64,000 nucleotides of DNA, taken from positions 196,228 to 260,227 of the forward strand of contig NZ_MJGO01000038.1 in assembly GCF_001864895.1 (NCBI RefSeq). The letters are read 5' to 3'. The notes below the pieces were generated by a model that saw only the letters and a program-made list of their open reading frames with translations, searched no databases and was not told where the DNA came from. The position numbers and the translations under genes were made by a program. This document shows positions 42,566-51,246 of this stretch, in pieces. The first letter of the stretch is position 1, and each line of letters opens with the position of its first letter. This stretch comes from Curtobacterium sp. MCBA15_009. GTDB lineage: Bacteria > Actinomycetota > Actinomycetes > Actinomycetales > Microbacteriaceae.

Positions 42566-44005
42566 TCAGCGTACGTGCTCAGGCGACCGGAACGTCAACC
42601 GCGCCCACCAGCGCTGCCAGTCCGTCCGGCTCGTGCGGACGAGCGTGACGGCGAGCACGACGGCGACGGCGGCGAGCAGCCACCACCGGTAGGCGTCGGT
42701 CGACGGCCACACGCCGCGCAGCGCGATCGCCAGGGCCACCGCCGACCACTCCCACCGGCCGGACAGCACGACGAAGGGGATGAGCAGCAGGGCGTACCAG
42801 GGGTACCGGGGCGTGACGGCGAGGAAGGTGACGCCGATGAGCAGGACCTCGCCGGACCACGGCCGGGACGGGTCGGACAGTCGCCACGCGACGAACGCGG
42901 CGGCGAGCACCAGCAACCCGACGACGACGGTGGCGGCGTCGCCGTGGAACACGAGCGAGACGAGGGCGAACCGGGAGCCGTCCTCGTAGCCCTCCTCGCT
43001 CAGGTAGCCCGGCAGGTAGCCGAGCACGGCGGGTCCGGTCGAGATGACGTAGGGGACGTAGAGCAACCCGAACACGGCGATGCCGACCGGGATCGCCCAC
43101 CAGTGGCGCCACCGGCCGAGCAGCGGCGGGTAGACGAGCGCGGGGATGAGCTTCGTCGCGGTCGCCGCGCCCAGGGCGATCCCGCCCCAGATCGGCCGGC
43201 CGAACACGACGAGCACGGCGCCGGCGGTCGCGAGCGCCGCGCCGAGGGCGTCGACGTGGGAGTTCGTGACGGCCTCGGCGGCGACGAGGGGCGACCAGGC
43301 CCAGAGCGCGGCCCACCACGTCGGTCGGCCGGTGCGGCGGAGCACCGCGAGCAGGCCGAGGGTCACACCGAGCGAGAGCAGCAGCCCGGCGACCTGGAAG
43401 GGCATGTACTGCGCGGTGGCCGGCACGAACGCGCGGACGCCGGCGAACCACAGCTGCGCCATCGGCGGGTAGATCGTCGTCACGTCCGGCCGGTTGATCG
43501 CGACGCAGTGGCCGTCGGCGCCGTCGCCGAGTCCGCGGTAGCGCGGCTTCAGCGGTTCGCACGTGCCGTCGACCTTGTCCGGGAAGAGCCAGTCGGGTCG
43601 CAGGCCGGTCAGCGCGGTCGACTGGGGCGTGTGGGCGTACGGTGAGACACCGGCCTGTTGCACGATGCCGTCCCAGGCGTAGCGCGCCGAGTCGGTGCTC
43701 GTGTTCGGCGGGCCGGCGAGTGCTGCGACGCCGACCACCACGGCTCCCACGACGACCAGGGCGGTCGTCCACCGGGCCGGCACGAACCGCAGCGCGAGCA
43801 CGGCGACCACGAACACCGTCCAAGCGATCAGTGTCCACGCTACGAATGAGGAACGATGGCCAGCCCGGAGAAACCCCAGATGCGTGATGCCGTAGGCGAT
43901 CGCGCCCGCCAGGGCGACCACCGCGACGACGGTCACGACGGTGGCGACGAGGTCGGCCGGCCGGCGGGCGAGGGGCGGTCGGACGGCACGCTGTCGGTCG
44001 CTCAT
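42566..44005 (-). CDS. GT87-like polyprenol-phosphate mannosyltransferase
   Basis: 479 residues, about twelve membrane segments. RYAWDGIVQQAGVSPYAHTP is the first extracytoplasmic loop with the GT-C Asp, INRPDVTTIYPPMAQLWF and ATATKLIPALVYPPLL are typical of the GT87 (DUF2029) alpha-mannosyltransferases. Probably builds a cell-envelope mannan or glycolipid. The ATG at 44005 is preceded by a TACCCT box 9 nt upstream. It is divergent from the molybdoenzyme, which starts within about 60 nt. Confidence 0.82.
   Translation of the reverse strand: MSDRQRAVRPPLARRPADLVATVVTVVAVVALAGAIAYGITHLGFLRAGHRSSFVAWTLIAWTVFVVAVLALRFVPARWTTALVVVGAVVVGVAALAGPPNTSTDSARYAWDGIVQQAGVSPYAHTPQSTALTGLRPDWLFPDKVDGTCEPLKPRYRGLGDGADGHCVAINRPDVTTIYPPMAQLWFAGVRAFVPATAQYMPFQVAGLLLSLGVTLGLLAVLRRTGRPTWWAALWAWSPLVAAEAVTNSHVDALGAALATAGAVLVVFGRPIWGGIALGAATATKLIPALVYPPLLGRWRHWWAIPVGIAVFGLLYVPYVISTGPAVLGYLPGYLSEEGYEDGSRFALVSLVFHGDAATVVVGLLVLAAAFVAWRLSDPSRPWSGEVLLIGVTFLAVTPRYPWYALLLIPFVVLSGRWEWSAVALAIALRGVWPSTDAYRWWLLAAVAVVLAVTLVRTSRTDWQRWWARLTFRSPEHVR
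42568..42573 (-). promoter_or_regulatory. -10 box of moaA-moaD (leaderless)
   Basis: TACGCT on the minus strand, 7 nt before the ATG at 42560, overlapping the stop of the gene upstream. Confidence 0.4.
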
Positions 44006-44014
44006 GGTCCGTCG

Positions 44015-44020
44015 AGGGTA
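44015..44020 (-). promoter_or_regulatory. -10 box of the GT87-like gene
   Basis: TACCCT on the minus strand, 9 nt before the ATG at 44005. Confidence 0.35.
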
Positions 44021-44059
44021 TCCGTCGTCGGCCGTGCCCTGTTCGACGCACGCGCCGCG

Positions 44060-45475
44060 TTGGCCTCGCCGAACCGGAACGCGCGTTCCGCGGTGGTGCT
44101 CGGCCGCCTGCTCGGCATCGCGTTCCTCGTCTGCTTCGGCACCGGCATCTACAGCCACCTGCTGCAGGAGCCGCTCGGCTGGATGCGGTTCCCGACCCGT
44201 CCGACGCAGCTCTACCAGTTCACCCAGGGTCTGCACATCACGACCGGCATCGCGATCATCCCGCTGCTGCTGGCGAAGCTCAACACGGTGATGCCCGCGC
44301 TGGTGCAGGTCCCACCGGTGCGCGGGGTGCTGCACCTGCTCGAGCGCGTGTCGATCGCCGTGCTCGTGTCGGCGTCGATCCTGCAGGTCGGGACCGGCCT
44401 GCTGAACACCTACCAGTGGTATCCGTGGCCGTTCCCGTTCCGCCAGGTGCACAACGCCATGGCCTACGTGATCATCGGGTCGCTCGTCGTCCACGTGGCC
44501 GCGAAGCTGCCGGTCATCGCCCGGTACTGGCGGAAGCGCGACTCCTACGACGAGCACGGCCGGTTCATCGCGGACCCCGCGTCCGGCAGCGAGCTGCTCC
44601 CTCCCGCTCAGGAGGCCCGGGTGCAGTCCGCCGCGCCGGCTCCGGCCCCGCAGACGGCCGGCCCCACCGCACGCGGCCTGACCGGACGGCTGTTCCGGTG
44701 GATCGACGGCTCCGACGCCGCAGCCGCCGGCGGCGGCTCCCGTCCCACCGGGCGGCACGCGGTCCCGGACACCCGCGTGGGGTCCGAGGAACCGACCACC
44801 GACGGAGCGGAGGCCGACACGGCGGAGGCGAGCCGGGCCTCCCGGCCGGTGCCGGAGGTCGCACAGGGCCGACGTGAGCGGATCGCGCGTCGCGGGTTCT
44901 TCACCGGCGTGACGGCCGCGGCCGTGGGCGTCGTCGCCCTGACGGCGGGGCAGTCCTCGAAGCTCGCCGAGCCGTTCAACGTGTTCGGCGCCCGTGGGCG
45001 CGGTCTCGGTGCGAACGGCCTGCCGGTGAACCGCACGGCGCGTGCAGCGGGGGTGCTCGCGACCGCGACGGCCGCCGACTGGACGCTCACCGTCGTCGGA
45101 CGGGACGTGACCCGGACGTTCGTGCGGGCCGAACTCGTCGCGCTCGGCACCGCGCAGGCCGACCTGCCGATCTCGTGCGTGGAGGGGTGGAGCCAGATGG
45201 CGAGCTGGAAGGGCGTGCGGATGCGCGACCTGCTCCGCGCCGTGCAGGCGGAGCCGGGGTCGCACGTGCGGGTGACAAGCCTGGAACGCCACGGCGGGTA
45301 CCGGATCATGGACATGGGACCCGAGTACGCCGAGGACCCGACCACCCTGGTCGCCCTCGAGCTGAACGGGGCGACGCTCGACCTGGACCACGGGTTCCCG
45401 GCGCGGATCATCGCTCCCGGGCGGCCCGGCGTGCTGCAGACCAAGTGGATCGAGAAGATCGAGGTGCTGCGATGA
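44060..45475 (+). CDS. Molybdopterin oxidoreductase with cytochrome-b-like N-terminus
   Basis: About 471 residues. The N-terminal half has four membrane segments resembling a b-type cytochrome (FGTGIYSHLLQ, QGLHITTGIAIIPLLLAKL, VHNAMAYVIIGSLVVHVAAKL) with His ligands in helices. A long Ala/Pro-rich linker follows, then RRGFFTG before another hydrophobic segment and a sulfite-oxidase-type Moco domain with the Cys ligand in ISCVEGWSQMASWKG. It likely moves electrons between a Moco site outside the cell and the membrane. The start is unclear: no in-frame ATG or GTG fits before the conserved ALASPNRNARS segment, so I used TTG 44060; GTG 44093 or ATG 43856 are alternatives. Confidence 0.8.
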   Translation: MASPNRNARSAVVLGRLLGIAFLVCFGTGIYSHLLQEPLGWMRFPTRPTQLYQFTQGLHITTGIAIIPLLLAKLNTVMPALVQVPPVRGVLHLLERVSIAVLVSASILQVGTGLLNTYQWYPWPFPFRQVHNAMAYVIIGSLVVHVAAKLPVIARYWRKRDSYDEHGRFIADPASGSELLPPAQEARVQSAAPAPAPQTAGPTARGLTGRLFRWIDGSDAAAAGGGSRPTGRHAVPDTRVGSEEPTTDGAEADTAEASRASRPVPEVAQGRRERIARRGFFTGVTAAAVGVVALTAGQSSKLAEPFNVFGARGRGLGANGLPVNRTARAAGVLATATAADWTLTVVGRDVTRTFVRAELVALGTAQADLPISCVEGWSQMASWKGVRMRDLLRAVQAEPGSHVRVTSLERHGGYRIMDMGPEYAEDPTTLVALELNGATLDLDHGFPARIIAPGRPGVLQTKWIEKIEVLR

Positions 45476-45915
45476 GGGCCGCGCGGACCGTGCTCGTCGT
45501 CGTCGGTGTGCTCGTGATGGCCTTCGGCGGGTACGTGCTCGTGACGTCCGTCTCCCCGCAGCGCATCGGTGGCCTGGCGACCTGGCTGCTCGGGGCGGTC
45601 ATCCTGCACGACGCGATCCTGTCGCCGTTCGTCGTCGTGGCCGGGCTGCTGCTGCGCCGGGCCGGTCGGTCGCTCCGTGCCTGGGTGCTCGTCGTCGTGC
45701 AGGCGGCGATCGTGGCCGGCAGCGTGCTCGCGCTCGTGGTGCTGCCGGAGATCGCGGCGCAGCGGCACGGGCAGAAGAACCCCACGGTGCTGCCGTTCGA
45801 CTACGGCACGCGCCTGCTGCTGGTCGAGGGAGCGCTGCTCCTCGTGGTCGTGGCGGTGCTCGTCATCGGCGTGGTCCGGGCCAGACGGGGGACCGTCGCA
45901 CGAACCTCTGGTTGA
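45472..45915 (+). CDS. Small four-helix membrane protein next to the molybdoenzyme
   Basis: 147 residues with four membrane segments (about 5-25, 36-60, 68-92, 118-138) and an extracytoplasmic loop PEIAAQRHGQKNPTVLPFDY. No recognised family. The ATG overlaps the molybdoenzyme stop (ATGA), so the two are made together and may form a complex. It resembles small partners of membrane molybdoenzymes in actinobacteria, without a known activity. Confidence 0.75.
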   Translation: MRAARTVLVVVGVLVMAFGGYVLVTSVSPQRIGGLATWLLGAVILHDAILSPFVVVAGLLLRRAGRSLRAWVLVVVQAAIVAGSVLALVVLPEIAAQRHGQKNPTVLPFDYGTRLLLVEGALLLVVVAVLVIGVVRARRGTVARTSG

Positions 45916-45937
45916 AGCGACAACCTTTCGGTAGGAT
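45910..45937 (+). promoter_or_regulatory. MarR promoter with operator-like palindrome
   Basis: GGTTGAAGCGACAACC (45910-45925, arms GGTTG/CAACC) lies just upstream of TAGGAT (45932-45937), which is 6 nt before the ATG. The palindrome spans the stop codon of the gene upstream; a MarR dimer bound there would block the promoter. Confidence 0.55.
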
Positions 45938-45943
45938 GCATCC

Positions 45944-46489
45944 ATGACCGACGAGACCCCGTGGCTCACCCGCGAGCAGCTGCGCGCGTGGATGAAGCTC
46001 GTGGCCGTCATGGAGCTCCTGCCGGCGACGCTCGACCAGCAGCTGCAGCGCGACGCCGACCTGACGCACTTCGACTACATGGTCATCGCGATGCTCTCCG
46101 AGACGGACACCCGCACGCTGCGGATGTCCGCCCTGGCCTCGGCCACGAACGCCTCGCTGCCGCGGCTGTCCCACGTGGTGTCCCGGCTCGAGAAGCGCGG
46201 GCTCGTCGCACGCTGCCCGTCCACCTCGGACCGCCGGGCCACCGACGTGCGGCTGACCGACGACGGGTACGCCGCCATCGTCCGCGCCGCCCCGGACCAC
46301 GTCCGGACCGCCCGCCGCGTCGTGATCGACGCGCTGACCGACGAACAGGTCGCGCAGCTCGACGGCATCGCGGTCGCGCTGCTCTCACGGCTCGACCCCG
46401 AGGGACGGTTCGCCGCCCTGACCTACCCGCGGGGCGACGACGACACCGCCATCTGCGAGGAACGGCTGACGGGCGCCTCGAGCGACTGA
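45944..46489 (+). CDS. MarR family transcriptional regulator
   Basis: 181 residues. A winged helix-turn-helix with LTHFDYMVIAMLSE, LRMSALASATNASLPRLSHVVSRLEKRG (recognition helix, residues about 64-91) and the wing CPSTSDRRATDVRLTDDG. Cytosolic dimer that usually releases DNA on binding a small phenolic ligand. The target is probably its own promoter palindrome; no other target is evident. Confidence 0.93.
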   Translation: MTDETPWLTREQLRAWMKLVAVMELLPATLDQQLQRDADLTHFDYMVIAMLSETDTRTLRMSALASATNASLPRLSHVVSRLEKRGLVARCPSTSDRRATDVRLTDDGYAAIVRAAPDHVRTARRVVIDALTDEQVAQLDGIAVALLSRLDPEGRFAALTYPRGDDDTAICEERLTGASSD

Positions 46490-46569
46490 GCGCCGTGCCG
46501 TCGGCGTTGCCGGCCGGGCCGTGCCGCCGGCTGCGCTGCGCTGCCGGCCGGGCCGCGCTGCCGGGTGTG

Positions 46570-46663
46570 GCGTGCCGCTGGTCGAGTGTTTGCCGTGTCG
46601 GTGGTCGGGTGGTGCCGTGTCGCTGGTCGACTGGTGCCGTGCCGCCGGTCGGGTGGTGCCGTT
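46570..46663. repeat. 22-bp tandem repeat upstream of pheA
   Basis: Units starting at 46592, 46614, 46636 and (partial) 46658 follow GCCGTGTCGSTGGTCGGGTGGT with a few changes; a degenerate unit precedes at 46570. The array ends 5 nt before the pheA -10 box, so it fills the upstream promoter region. Confidence 0.75.
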
Positions 46664-46667
46664 GCAA

Positions 46668-46673
46668 TAGGCT
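46668..46673 (+). promoter_or_regulatory. -10 box of pheA (leaderless)
   Basis: TAGGCT, 6 nt before the ATG at 46680. Confidence 0.5.
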
Positions 46674-46679
46674 CGCGGC

Positions 46680-47636
46680 ATGACCGACCCCGCCGCGCCG
46701 TCCGACACGTACTCCTACCTCGGACCGGCCGGCACCTTCACCGAGGCGGCCCTCAAGCTCGTCGAGGCGGCGGCGGGCAAGCCCTGGCGCAGCGTCAACA
46801 ACGTCGGCGAGGCCCTCGACGACGTCGTGACCGGCCGCTCCGTCGGCGCGGTCATCGCGATCGAGAACAGCGTCGACGGCGGGGTGAGCGCCACCCAGGA
46901 CGCCCTGGCCCGGATCCCCGGCGTGCGGATCACGGGGGAGTACCTGGTCCCCGTCGACTTCGTCCTCGTCGCCCGACCCGGCACCGCGCTCGCCGACGTC
47001 CGCACCGTCAACGCCCACCCGGTGGCCTACGCGCAGACCCACCACTGGCTCGAGGCGAACCTGCCCGGCCACGGCCACATCCCGGCGTCGTCGAACGTCG
47101 CCGCCGCGACCGCGCTCCTCGACGCGCACCCCACGGCGGACGCCGCGGTCGCCCCGCCCGGCATCACCGAGCACCACGACGTCGTCGTGCTCGCGTCGTC
47201 GATCGGCGACAACGCGTCGGCCGTCACCCGCTTCGTGCTCGTGTCGAAGACCCTCGCGCTGCCGGAGCCGACCGGCGCCGACAAGACGAGCGTCATCGTG
47301 GAGCTGCCCGCCGACCACCCCGGCGCCCTTGTCGACATGCTCGAGCAGTTCGCGACGCGGGGGATCAACATGGGCCTGCTGTCGTCACGGCCGATCGGCG
47401 ACGAACTCGGTCGCTACCGCTTCAACATCGACCTGGACGGCCACGTCCGTGACGAACGCGTCGCCGACGCGCTGCTCGGCCTGCGCCGCTTCAGCCCCCG
47501 GGTGACGTTCCTCGGGTCGTACCCCCGCGCCGACGGCGCACGACCCGAGGTGCCGGCCCGCTATTCGGACGCCGCGTTCGTCGAAGCGCGGGACTGGCTG
47601 CGCGGGATCGTATCGGGCGAGCCCGACGCGGACTGA
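46680..47636 (+). CDS. pheA: Prephenate dehydratase
   Basis: 318 residues. The catalytic periplasmic-binding-like domain has YLGPAGTFTEAAL, IENSVDGGV and the TRF motif in SAVTRFVLVS. An ACT domain (about residues 200-280; SVIVELPADHPGALVDMLEQF) gives phenylalanine feedback; the usual ESRP is SSRP. It converts prephenate to phenylpyruvate. Monofunctional, without chorismate mutase. The C-terminal tail past the ACT domain is about 35 residues and its last codons lie in a tandem duplication. Confidence 0.95.
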   Translation: MTDPAAPSDTYSYLGPAGTFTEAALKLVEAAAGKPWRSVNNVGEALDDVVTGRSVGAVIAIENSVDGGVSATQDALARIPGVRITGEYLVPVDFVLVARPGTALADVRTVNAHPVAYAQTHHWLEANLPGHGHIPASSNVAAATALLDAHPTADAAVAPPGITEHHDVVVLASSIGDNASAVTRFVLVSKTLALPEPTGADKTSVIVELPADHPGALVDMLEQFATRGINMGLLSSRPIGDELGRYRFNIDLDGHVRDERVADALLGLRRFSPRVTFLGSYPRADGARPEVPARYSDAAFVEARDWLRGIVSGEPDAD

Positions 47637-47694
47637 CGCCGCCGGGTCAGTCCGTTCCGGGCGAGCCCGACGCGGCTCGACGCCTCCGGGTCAG
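47615..47694. repeat. 44-bp tandem duplication spanning two convergent gene ends
   Basis: Two 36-bp near-identical blocks (47615-47650 and 47659-47694; 32 of 36 bases equal) with a 44-bp period, each starting GGGCGAGCCCGACGCGG and ending CCGGGTCAG. The first holds the pheA stop, the second the stop of the kinase gene. Confidence 0.7.
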
Positions 47695-48761
47695 GGCACT
47701 TGACGCGAGCCGTGGCGATCGTCCGCCGGGTCTGGCACGCGCACGGAGAGCCCCATCGGGTCGATCCGCGAGCGGAAGGCGATGACCTCGCCCACCGGGT
47801 CGCCGTCGATCTCGAACTCGTCGGGCCGCTCGAGCCGGGCGGTGAACTCCTGCCCGCGCAGGTAGCGCAGCGGCCGTTCCTCGCGCGACTTCGACACGAT
47901 CCGCTGCCCGACGACGGTGTTGCTGAGCTTCGAGCGGCGGAACGCCCGCAGGATCCCGTTCTCGTAGAACACCCGGGCGCCGATCCGGACCCAGCCGAAG
48001 AAGCCGCGGGGTCGCATCACCGCGATGTCGAAGACACCGTCGTCGATCTCGGCGTCCGGCAGCAGGATCGCACCGGCCTGCAGCATGCCGCAGTTGCCGA
48101 CGATCAGGGAGTGCGCACGGAGCGAGCGGTTGCCGTCGTCGTCCAGCTGGTAGCGGAACTCGAAGGCGTCCGCGTCGCGCACCGAGCGGAACAGCGAGTC
48201 GACGTAGGCGAGCCAGCCGACCTTCTTCTTCAGCTCGGGGCGGGTGTTCACGAGCATCCGGGCGTCGAGGCCCAGGCCCGCCATCACCAGGAAGCCGTAG
48301 CGCTCGCGCTCGCCGCCGGGCCGCTCGATCCGGAGCATCCCGAAGTCGATCTTGCGGTCGTCGCCGTGGAAGATCGACCGGACGCTGGCGGTCAGGTCGT
48401 CGAGCGGCAGCTTCATGTTGCGCGCGAGCAGGTTGCCGGTCCCGCTCGGCAGCAGGGCGAGGGTCGAGCCGGACTCGTGCACGACCTCGGCGACCGCACG
48501 GACCGTGCCGTCGCCACCCGCCGCGGCGATGACGTCGGCACCGGCCTCGACCGCGGCGCGGGCCATGCCGCCGCCCGGGTCCTCCTCCGACGTCTCGAAC
48601 CACAGGGTCTCGGCCCAACCGGCCTGTTCCTGGTGTTCCTGGACCGTGCGCTTGAGGGTCGGCAGGTGGACCTTGACCGGGTTGTAGACCACCGCGGCCG
48701 TCCGCTGCTCGGTGGGGAGGGCGTCCTGATCCGCGGGCGCGGTCTCCGAAGGGGTCGACAT
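47691..48761 (-). CDS. Diacylglycerol kinase family lipid kinase
   Basis: 356 residues. The catalytic domain has VVYNPVKV at the N-terminus and the nucleotide motif AAAGGDGTVRAVAE, then LLPSGTGNLLARN, all typical of DagK/YegS/sphingosine-kinase-like enzymes. The C-terminal beta domain has FDIAVMRPRGFFGWVRIG. It phosphorylates a lipid hydroxyl at the inner membrane face, diacylglycerol being the most likely substrate. TAGCGT box 6 nt before the ATG. Confidence 0.9.
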   Translation of the reverse strand: MSTPSETAPADQDALPTEQRTAAVVYNPVKVHLPTLKRTVQEHQEQAGWAETLWFETSEEDPGGGMARAAVEAGADVIAAAGGDGTVRAVAEVVHESGSTLALLPSGTGNLLARNMKLPLDDLTASVRSIFHGDDRKIDFGMLRIERPGGERERYGFLVMAGLGLDARMLVNTRPELKKKVGWLAYVDSLFRSVRDADAFEFRYQLDDDGNRSLRAHSLIVGNCGMLQAGAILLPDAEIDDGVFDIAVMRPRGFFGWVRIGARVFYENGILRAFRRSKLSNTVVGQRIVSKSREERPLRYLRGQEFTARLERPDEFEIDGDPVGEVIAFRSRIDPMGLSVRVPDPADDRHGSRQVP

Positions 48762-48767
48762 ACGTCA

Positions 48768-48773
48768 ACGCTA
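48768..48773 (-). promoter_or_regulatory. -10 box of the lipid kinase gene (leaderless)
   Basis: TAGCGT on the minus strand, 6 nt before the ATG at 48761. Confidence 0.5.
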
Positions 48774-48786
48774 CCGATCCGCGCTG

Positions 48787-48848
48787 CGTGCCGTCCGCCC
48801 CGGACGGAGAAGGGTCCCGTGCCGTCCGCCCCGGGGGGAGAAGGGTCG
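48787..48848. repeat. 31-bp tandem duplication upstream of serS
   Basis: Two copies (48787-48817, 48818-48848), each starting CGTGCCGTCCGCCCCGG and containing GGAGAAGGGTC, about 93 percent identical. It ends 18 nt before the serS -10 box. Confidence 0.7.
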
Positions 48849-48866
48849 CGTGCGGCCAGCCCTGTC

Positions 48867-48872
48867 TAGGAT
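48867..48872 (+). promoter_or_regulatory. -10 box of serS (leaderless)
   Basis: TAGGAT, 6 nt before the GTG at 48879. Confidence 0.55.
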
Positions 48873-48878
48873 GGTGCG

Positions 48879-50147
48879 GTGATCGACCCACAGCTGCTCC
48901 GCGACAACCCGGACGTCATCAAGGCTTCACAGCAGGCACGTGGTGCCTCCGAGACCGTCGTGGACGAGGCCGTCGCCGCCGACTCCGCACGTCGCAGCGC
49001 GATCACCTCGTTCGAGTCGCTCCGTGCCGAGCAGAACGCCTTCGGCAAGACCGTCGCGAAGGCCCCGAAGGACGAGAAGGCCGCGCTCGTGCAGCAGGCC
49101 CAGGCCCTCGCCGGTCGGGTGAAGCAGGCCCAGGCCACCGTCACCGAGGCCGAGGCGGCCTTCGACTCGGTCGTCCGCGGCATCCCGAACGTCGTCCTGC
49201 CCGGGGTCCCCGCCGGCGGCGAGGACGACTTCGTCACGCTGCGCACCGTCGGCACGAAGCCCGAGTTCGACTTCGAGCCGAAGGACCACGCCGACCTCGG
49301 CGAGCACCTCGGCATCATCGACATCCCGCGCGGCGTGAAGGTCTCCGGCTCGCGCTTCTACTTCCTGCGCGGCATGGGCGCCCGGCTCGAGATCGCGCTC
49401 ATGTCGCTCGGCCTCGACCGTGCGGTCGCAGCCGGCTTCGAACCGCTCATCACCCCGACGCTCGTGCGCCCCGAGACGATGGCCGGCACCGGCTTCCTCG
49501 GCGAGCACGCCGCCGAGGTCTACCGCCTCGAGGCGGACGACCTCTACCTGACCGGCACGAGCGAGGTCGCCCTCGCCGGCTTCCACGCCGACGAGATCCT
49601 GTCCTTCGACGAGTCGACGGACGCGCACCGCTACGCCGGCTGGTCGACCTGCTACCGCCGCGAGGCCGGTTCCGCGGGCAAGGACAACCGCGGCATCCTG
49701 CGCGTCCACCAGTTCAACAAGCTCGAGATGTTCGCCTACGTCCACCCGGACCAGGCCGAGGCCGAGCACGAGAAGCTCGTCGCCCACCAGGAGCAGATGC
49801 TCCAGGACCTCGGGCTGCACTACCGCGTCATCGACGTCGCCGCGGGCGACCTCGGCACGAGCGCTGCGAAGAAGTACGACATCGAGGCCTGGGTGCCGAC
49901 GCAGGGCACCTTCCGCGAGCTCACCTCGACGTCGAACTGCACGACGTTCCAGGCCCGCCGCCTCGACATCCGCTACCGCACGGAGAGCGGCAAGACCGCC
50001 CCCGTCGCGACGCTGAACGGCACGCTCGCCACCACGCGCTGGATCGTCGCGATCCTCGAGACCCACCAGCAGGCCGACGGTTCCGTCGTCGTGCCGGAGG
50101 TCCTGCGCCCGTACCTGGGCGGCGTCGAGGTGATCGAGCCCCGATGA
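48879..50147 (+). CDS. serS: Seryl-tRNA synthetase
   Basis: 422 residues, class II. An N-terminal coiled-coil arm for the long variable arm of tRNA-Ser (residues about 30-105), then the catalytic core with motif 2 [20 protein letters not shown] and motif 3 [16 protein letters not shown], where LATTRW differs from the more usual LAVGRT. It charges tRNA-Ser; a tRNA-Ser(UGA) gene is 1 kb downstream. Overlaps the HAD gene by ATGA. Confidence 0.97.
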   Translation: MIDPQLLRDNPDVIKASQQARGASETVVDEAVAADSARRSAITSFESLRAEQNAFGKTVAKAPKDEKAALVQQAQALAGRVKQAQATVTEAEAAFDSVVRGIPNVVLPGVPAGGEDDFVTLRTVGTKPEFDFEPKDHADLGEHLGIIDIPRGVKVSGSRFYFLRGMGARLEIALMSLGLDRAVAAGFEPLITPTLVRPETMAGTGFLGEHAAEVYRLEADDLYLTGTSEVALAGFHADEILSFDESTDAHRYAGWSTCYRREAGSAGKDNRGILRVHQFNKLEMFAYVHPDQAEAEHEKLVAHQEQMLQDLGLHYRVIDVAAGDLGTSAAKKYDIEAWVPTQGTFRELTSTSNCTTFQARRLDIRYRTESGKTAPVATLNGTLATTRWIVAILETHQQADGSVVVPEVLRPYLGGVEVIEPR

Positions 50148-51007
50148 GCACGCAGGGACGGTTCGTCGACGGCACCTCGCAGGACGCGGGTGGCGCCGCG
50201 CCCGCCCGCACGAAGCGCTGGTTGGTCGCGCTCGATGTCGACGGCACCACCATGCGCGAGGACGGCGTCGTCACCGAGGCGGTGGTCGCCGCGCTCCGCG
50301 ACGCCGAGGCCGCCGGCCACGAGGTGATGCTCTCCACCGGGCGCAGCGAGGGCATGACCGTGCCCCTGCTCGACACGCTCGGCATCCGACCGAAGTACCT
50401 GGTGTGCGCGAACGGTGCGCTGACCCTGGCGCGCCGGCCCGACGGGTCCTACGAGCGCGTCCACGTCGAGCGCTTCGACCCCTCCGAGGTCCTGCGGACC
50501 ATCCACGGCGCGCTCGAGAACGCCGCGTTCGGCGTCGAGGACGAGACCGGGCACTTCCTGCTCTCGGGCAACTTCCCCGACGACACCATGACGGTCGCCG
50601 GCGAGCACGTGCCCTTCGAACGGCTGCTCGGGGTGGAGGCCACGCGCGTCGTCGTCATCTCGCCCGGCCACGACACCGAGGACTTCCTGCAGGTCGTCGA
50701 GCAGATGGGCCTGCACAAGGTCTCGTACTCGGTCGGCTGGACGTCGTGGCTCGACATCGCCCCCGAGGGCGTCACGAAGGCCACCGCGATGGAGCGCGTG
50801 CGCGAGTGGCTCGACATCCCGCGGTCCCGCGTCTTCGCCGCCGGCGACGGACGCAACGACATCGACATGCTGCGGTGGGCCTCGACCTCCGGTCGCGGCG
50901 TCGTCATGGGCCAGGCGCCCGACGACGTCGCCGACGCGGGCAACGAGCTCACCGGCGGCGTGACCGACGACGGCCTGGCAGCAGCGCTCGACTCCCTGCC
51001 GCGCTGA
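50144..51007 (+). CDS. HAD hydrolase, Cof/IIB type
   Basis: 287 residues. Nucleophile motif [11 protein letters not shown] (Asp at about 30 and 32), motif II STGRS, Lys in [11 protein letters not shown] and the acidic motif [12 protein letters not shown]. The Cof-type cap sits between motifs II and III. Members dephosphorylate sugar phosphates or flavin nucleotides; substrate unknown. ATGA overlap with serS means they are cotranscribed. The first about 22 residues are a Ser/Gly/Ala extension before the core. Confidence 0.9.
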   Translation: MSTQGRFVDGTSQDAGGAAPARTKRWLVALDVDGTTMREDGVVTEAVVAALRDAEAAGHEVMLSTGRSEGMTVPLLDTLGIRPKYLVCANGALTLARRPDGSYERVHVERFDPSEVLRTIHGALENAAFGVEDETGHFLLSGNFPDDTMTVAGEHVPFERLLGVEATRVVVISPGHDTEDFLQVVEQMGLHKVSYSVGWTSWLDIAPEGVTKATAMERVREWLDIPRSRVFAAGDGRNDIDMLRWASTSGRGVVMGQAPDDVADAGNELTGGVTDDGLAAALDSLPR

Positions 51008-51030
51008 TCCGCGCAGGCACTGACGCGCAG

Positions 51031-51060
51031 CCGGACGGGAGGCCCGGGTAGACTTCCCGG
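51031..51060. repeat. Dispersed palindrome, degenerate copy 4 (end of HAD gene)
   Basis: The left arm CCGGACGGGAGGCCC is intact 24 nt after the stop; the right arm is lost and replaced by a short CCCGGG TAGACTT CCCGGG-like hairpin. Confidence 0.55.
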
Positions 51061-51095
51061 GACGCGGTCACGTCTCGCCACGTGGTCGCGTCACT

Positions 51096-51183
51096 GGAGG
51101 GTTGTCCGAGCGGCCGATGGAGCCTGTCTTGAAAACAGGTGGGCAGAGATGTCTCGTGGGTTCGAATCCCACACCCTCCGCCA
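51096..51183 (+). tRNA. tRNA-Ser (anticodon UGA)
   Basis: 88 nt including an encoded CCA (51181-51183). Acceptor GGAGGGT/ACCCTCC, anticodon stem CCTGT/ACAGG around loop CTTGAAA with anticodon TGA (51130-51132), a long variable arm as in all tRNA-Ser, and the GTTCGAATC T-loop. It decodes UCA. No integrase or partial copy of its 3' end was noticed nearby. Confidence 0.95.
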
Positions 51184-51246
51184 TCACCGAGGCGCATCGA
51201 GCACCGGGCACGTCCGGGTCCGGTCTGCCGACGCCCGTTCCGGATG

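Noticed and set aside
43856..44059. Upstream ATG (43856) as start of the molybdoenzyme
   Set aside because: It would add about 68 polar residues entirely antisense to the start of the GT87-like gene and before the conserved membrane domain; GAGGA upstream is the only support.
46570..46663. Possible CRISPR array in the 22-bp repeats
   Set aside because: Units abut directly with no spacers, no cas genes in the window. The 113-bp triple repeat was rejected as CRISPR for the same reasons.
51096..51183. tRNA-Ser as an attachment site of a genomic island
   Set aside because: No integrase, no repeat of the tRNA 3' end noticed, and downstream genes look chromosomal.
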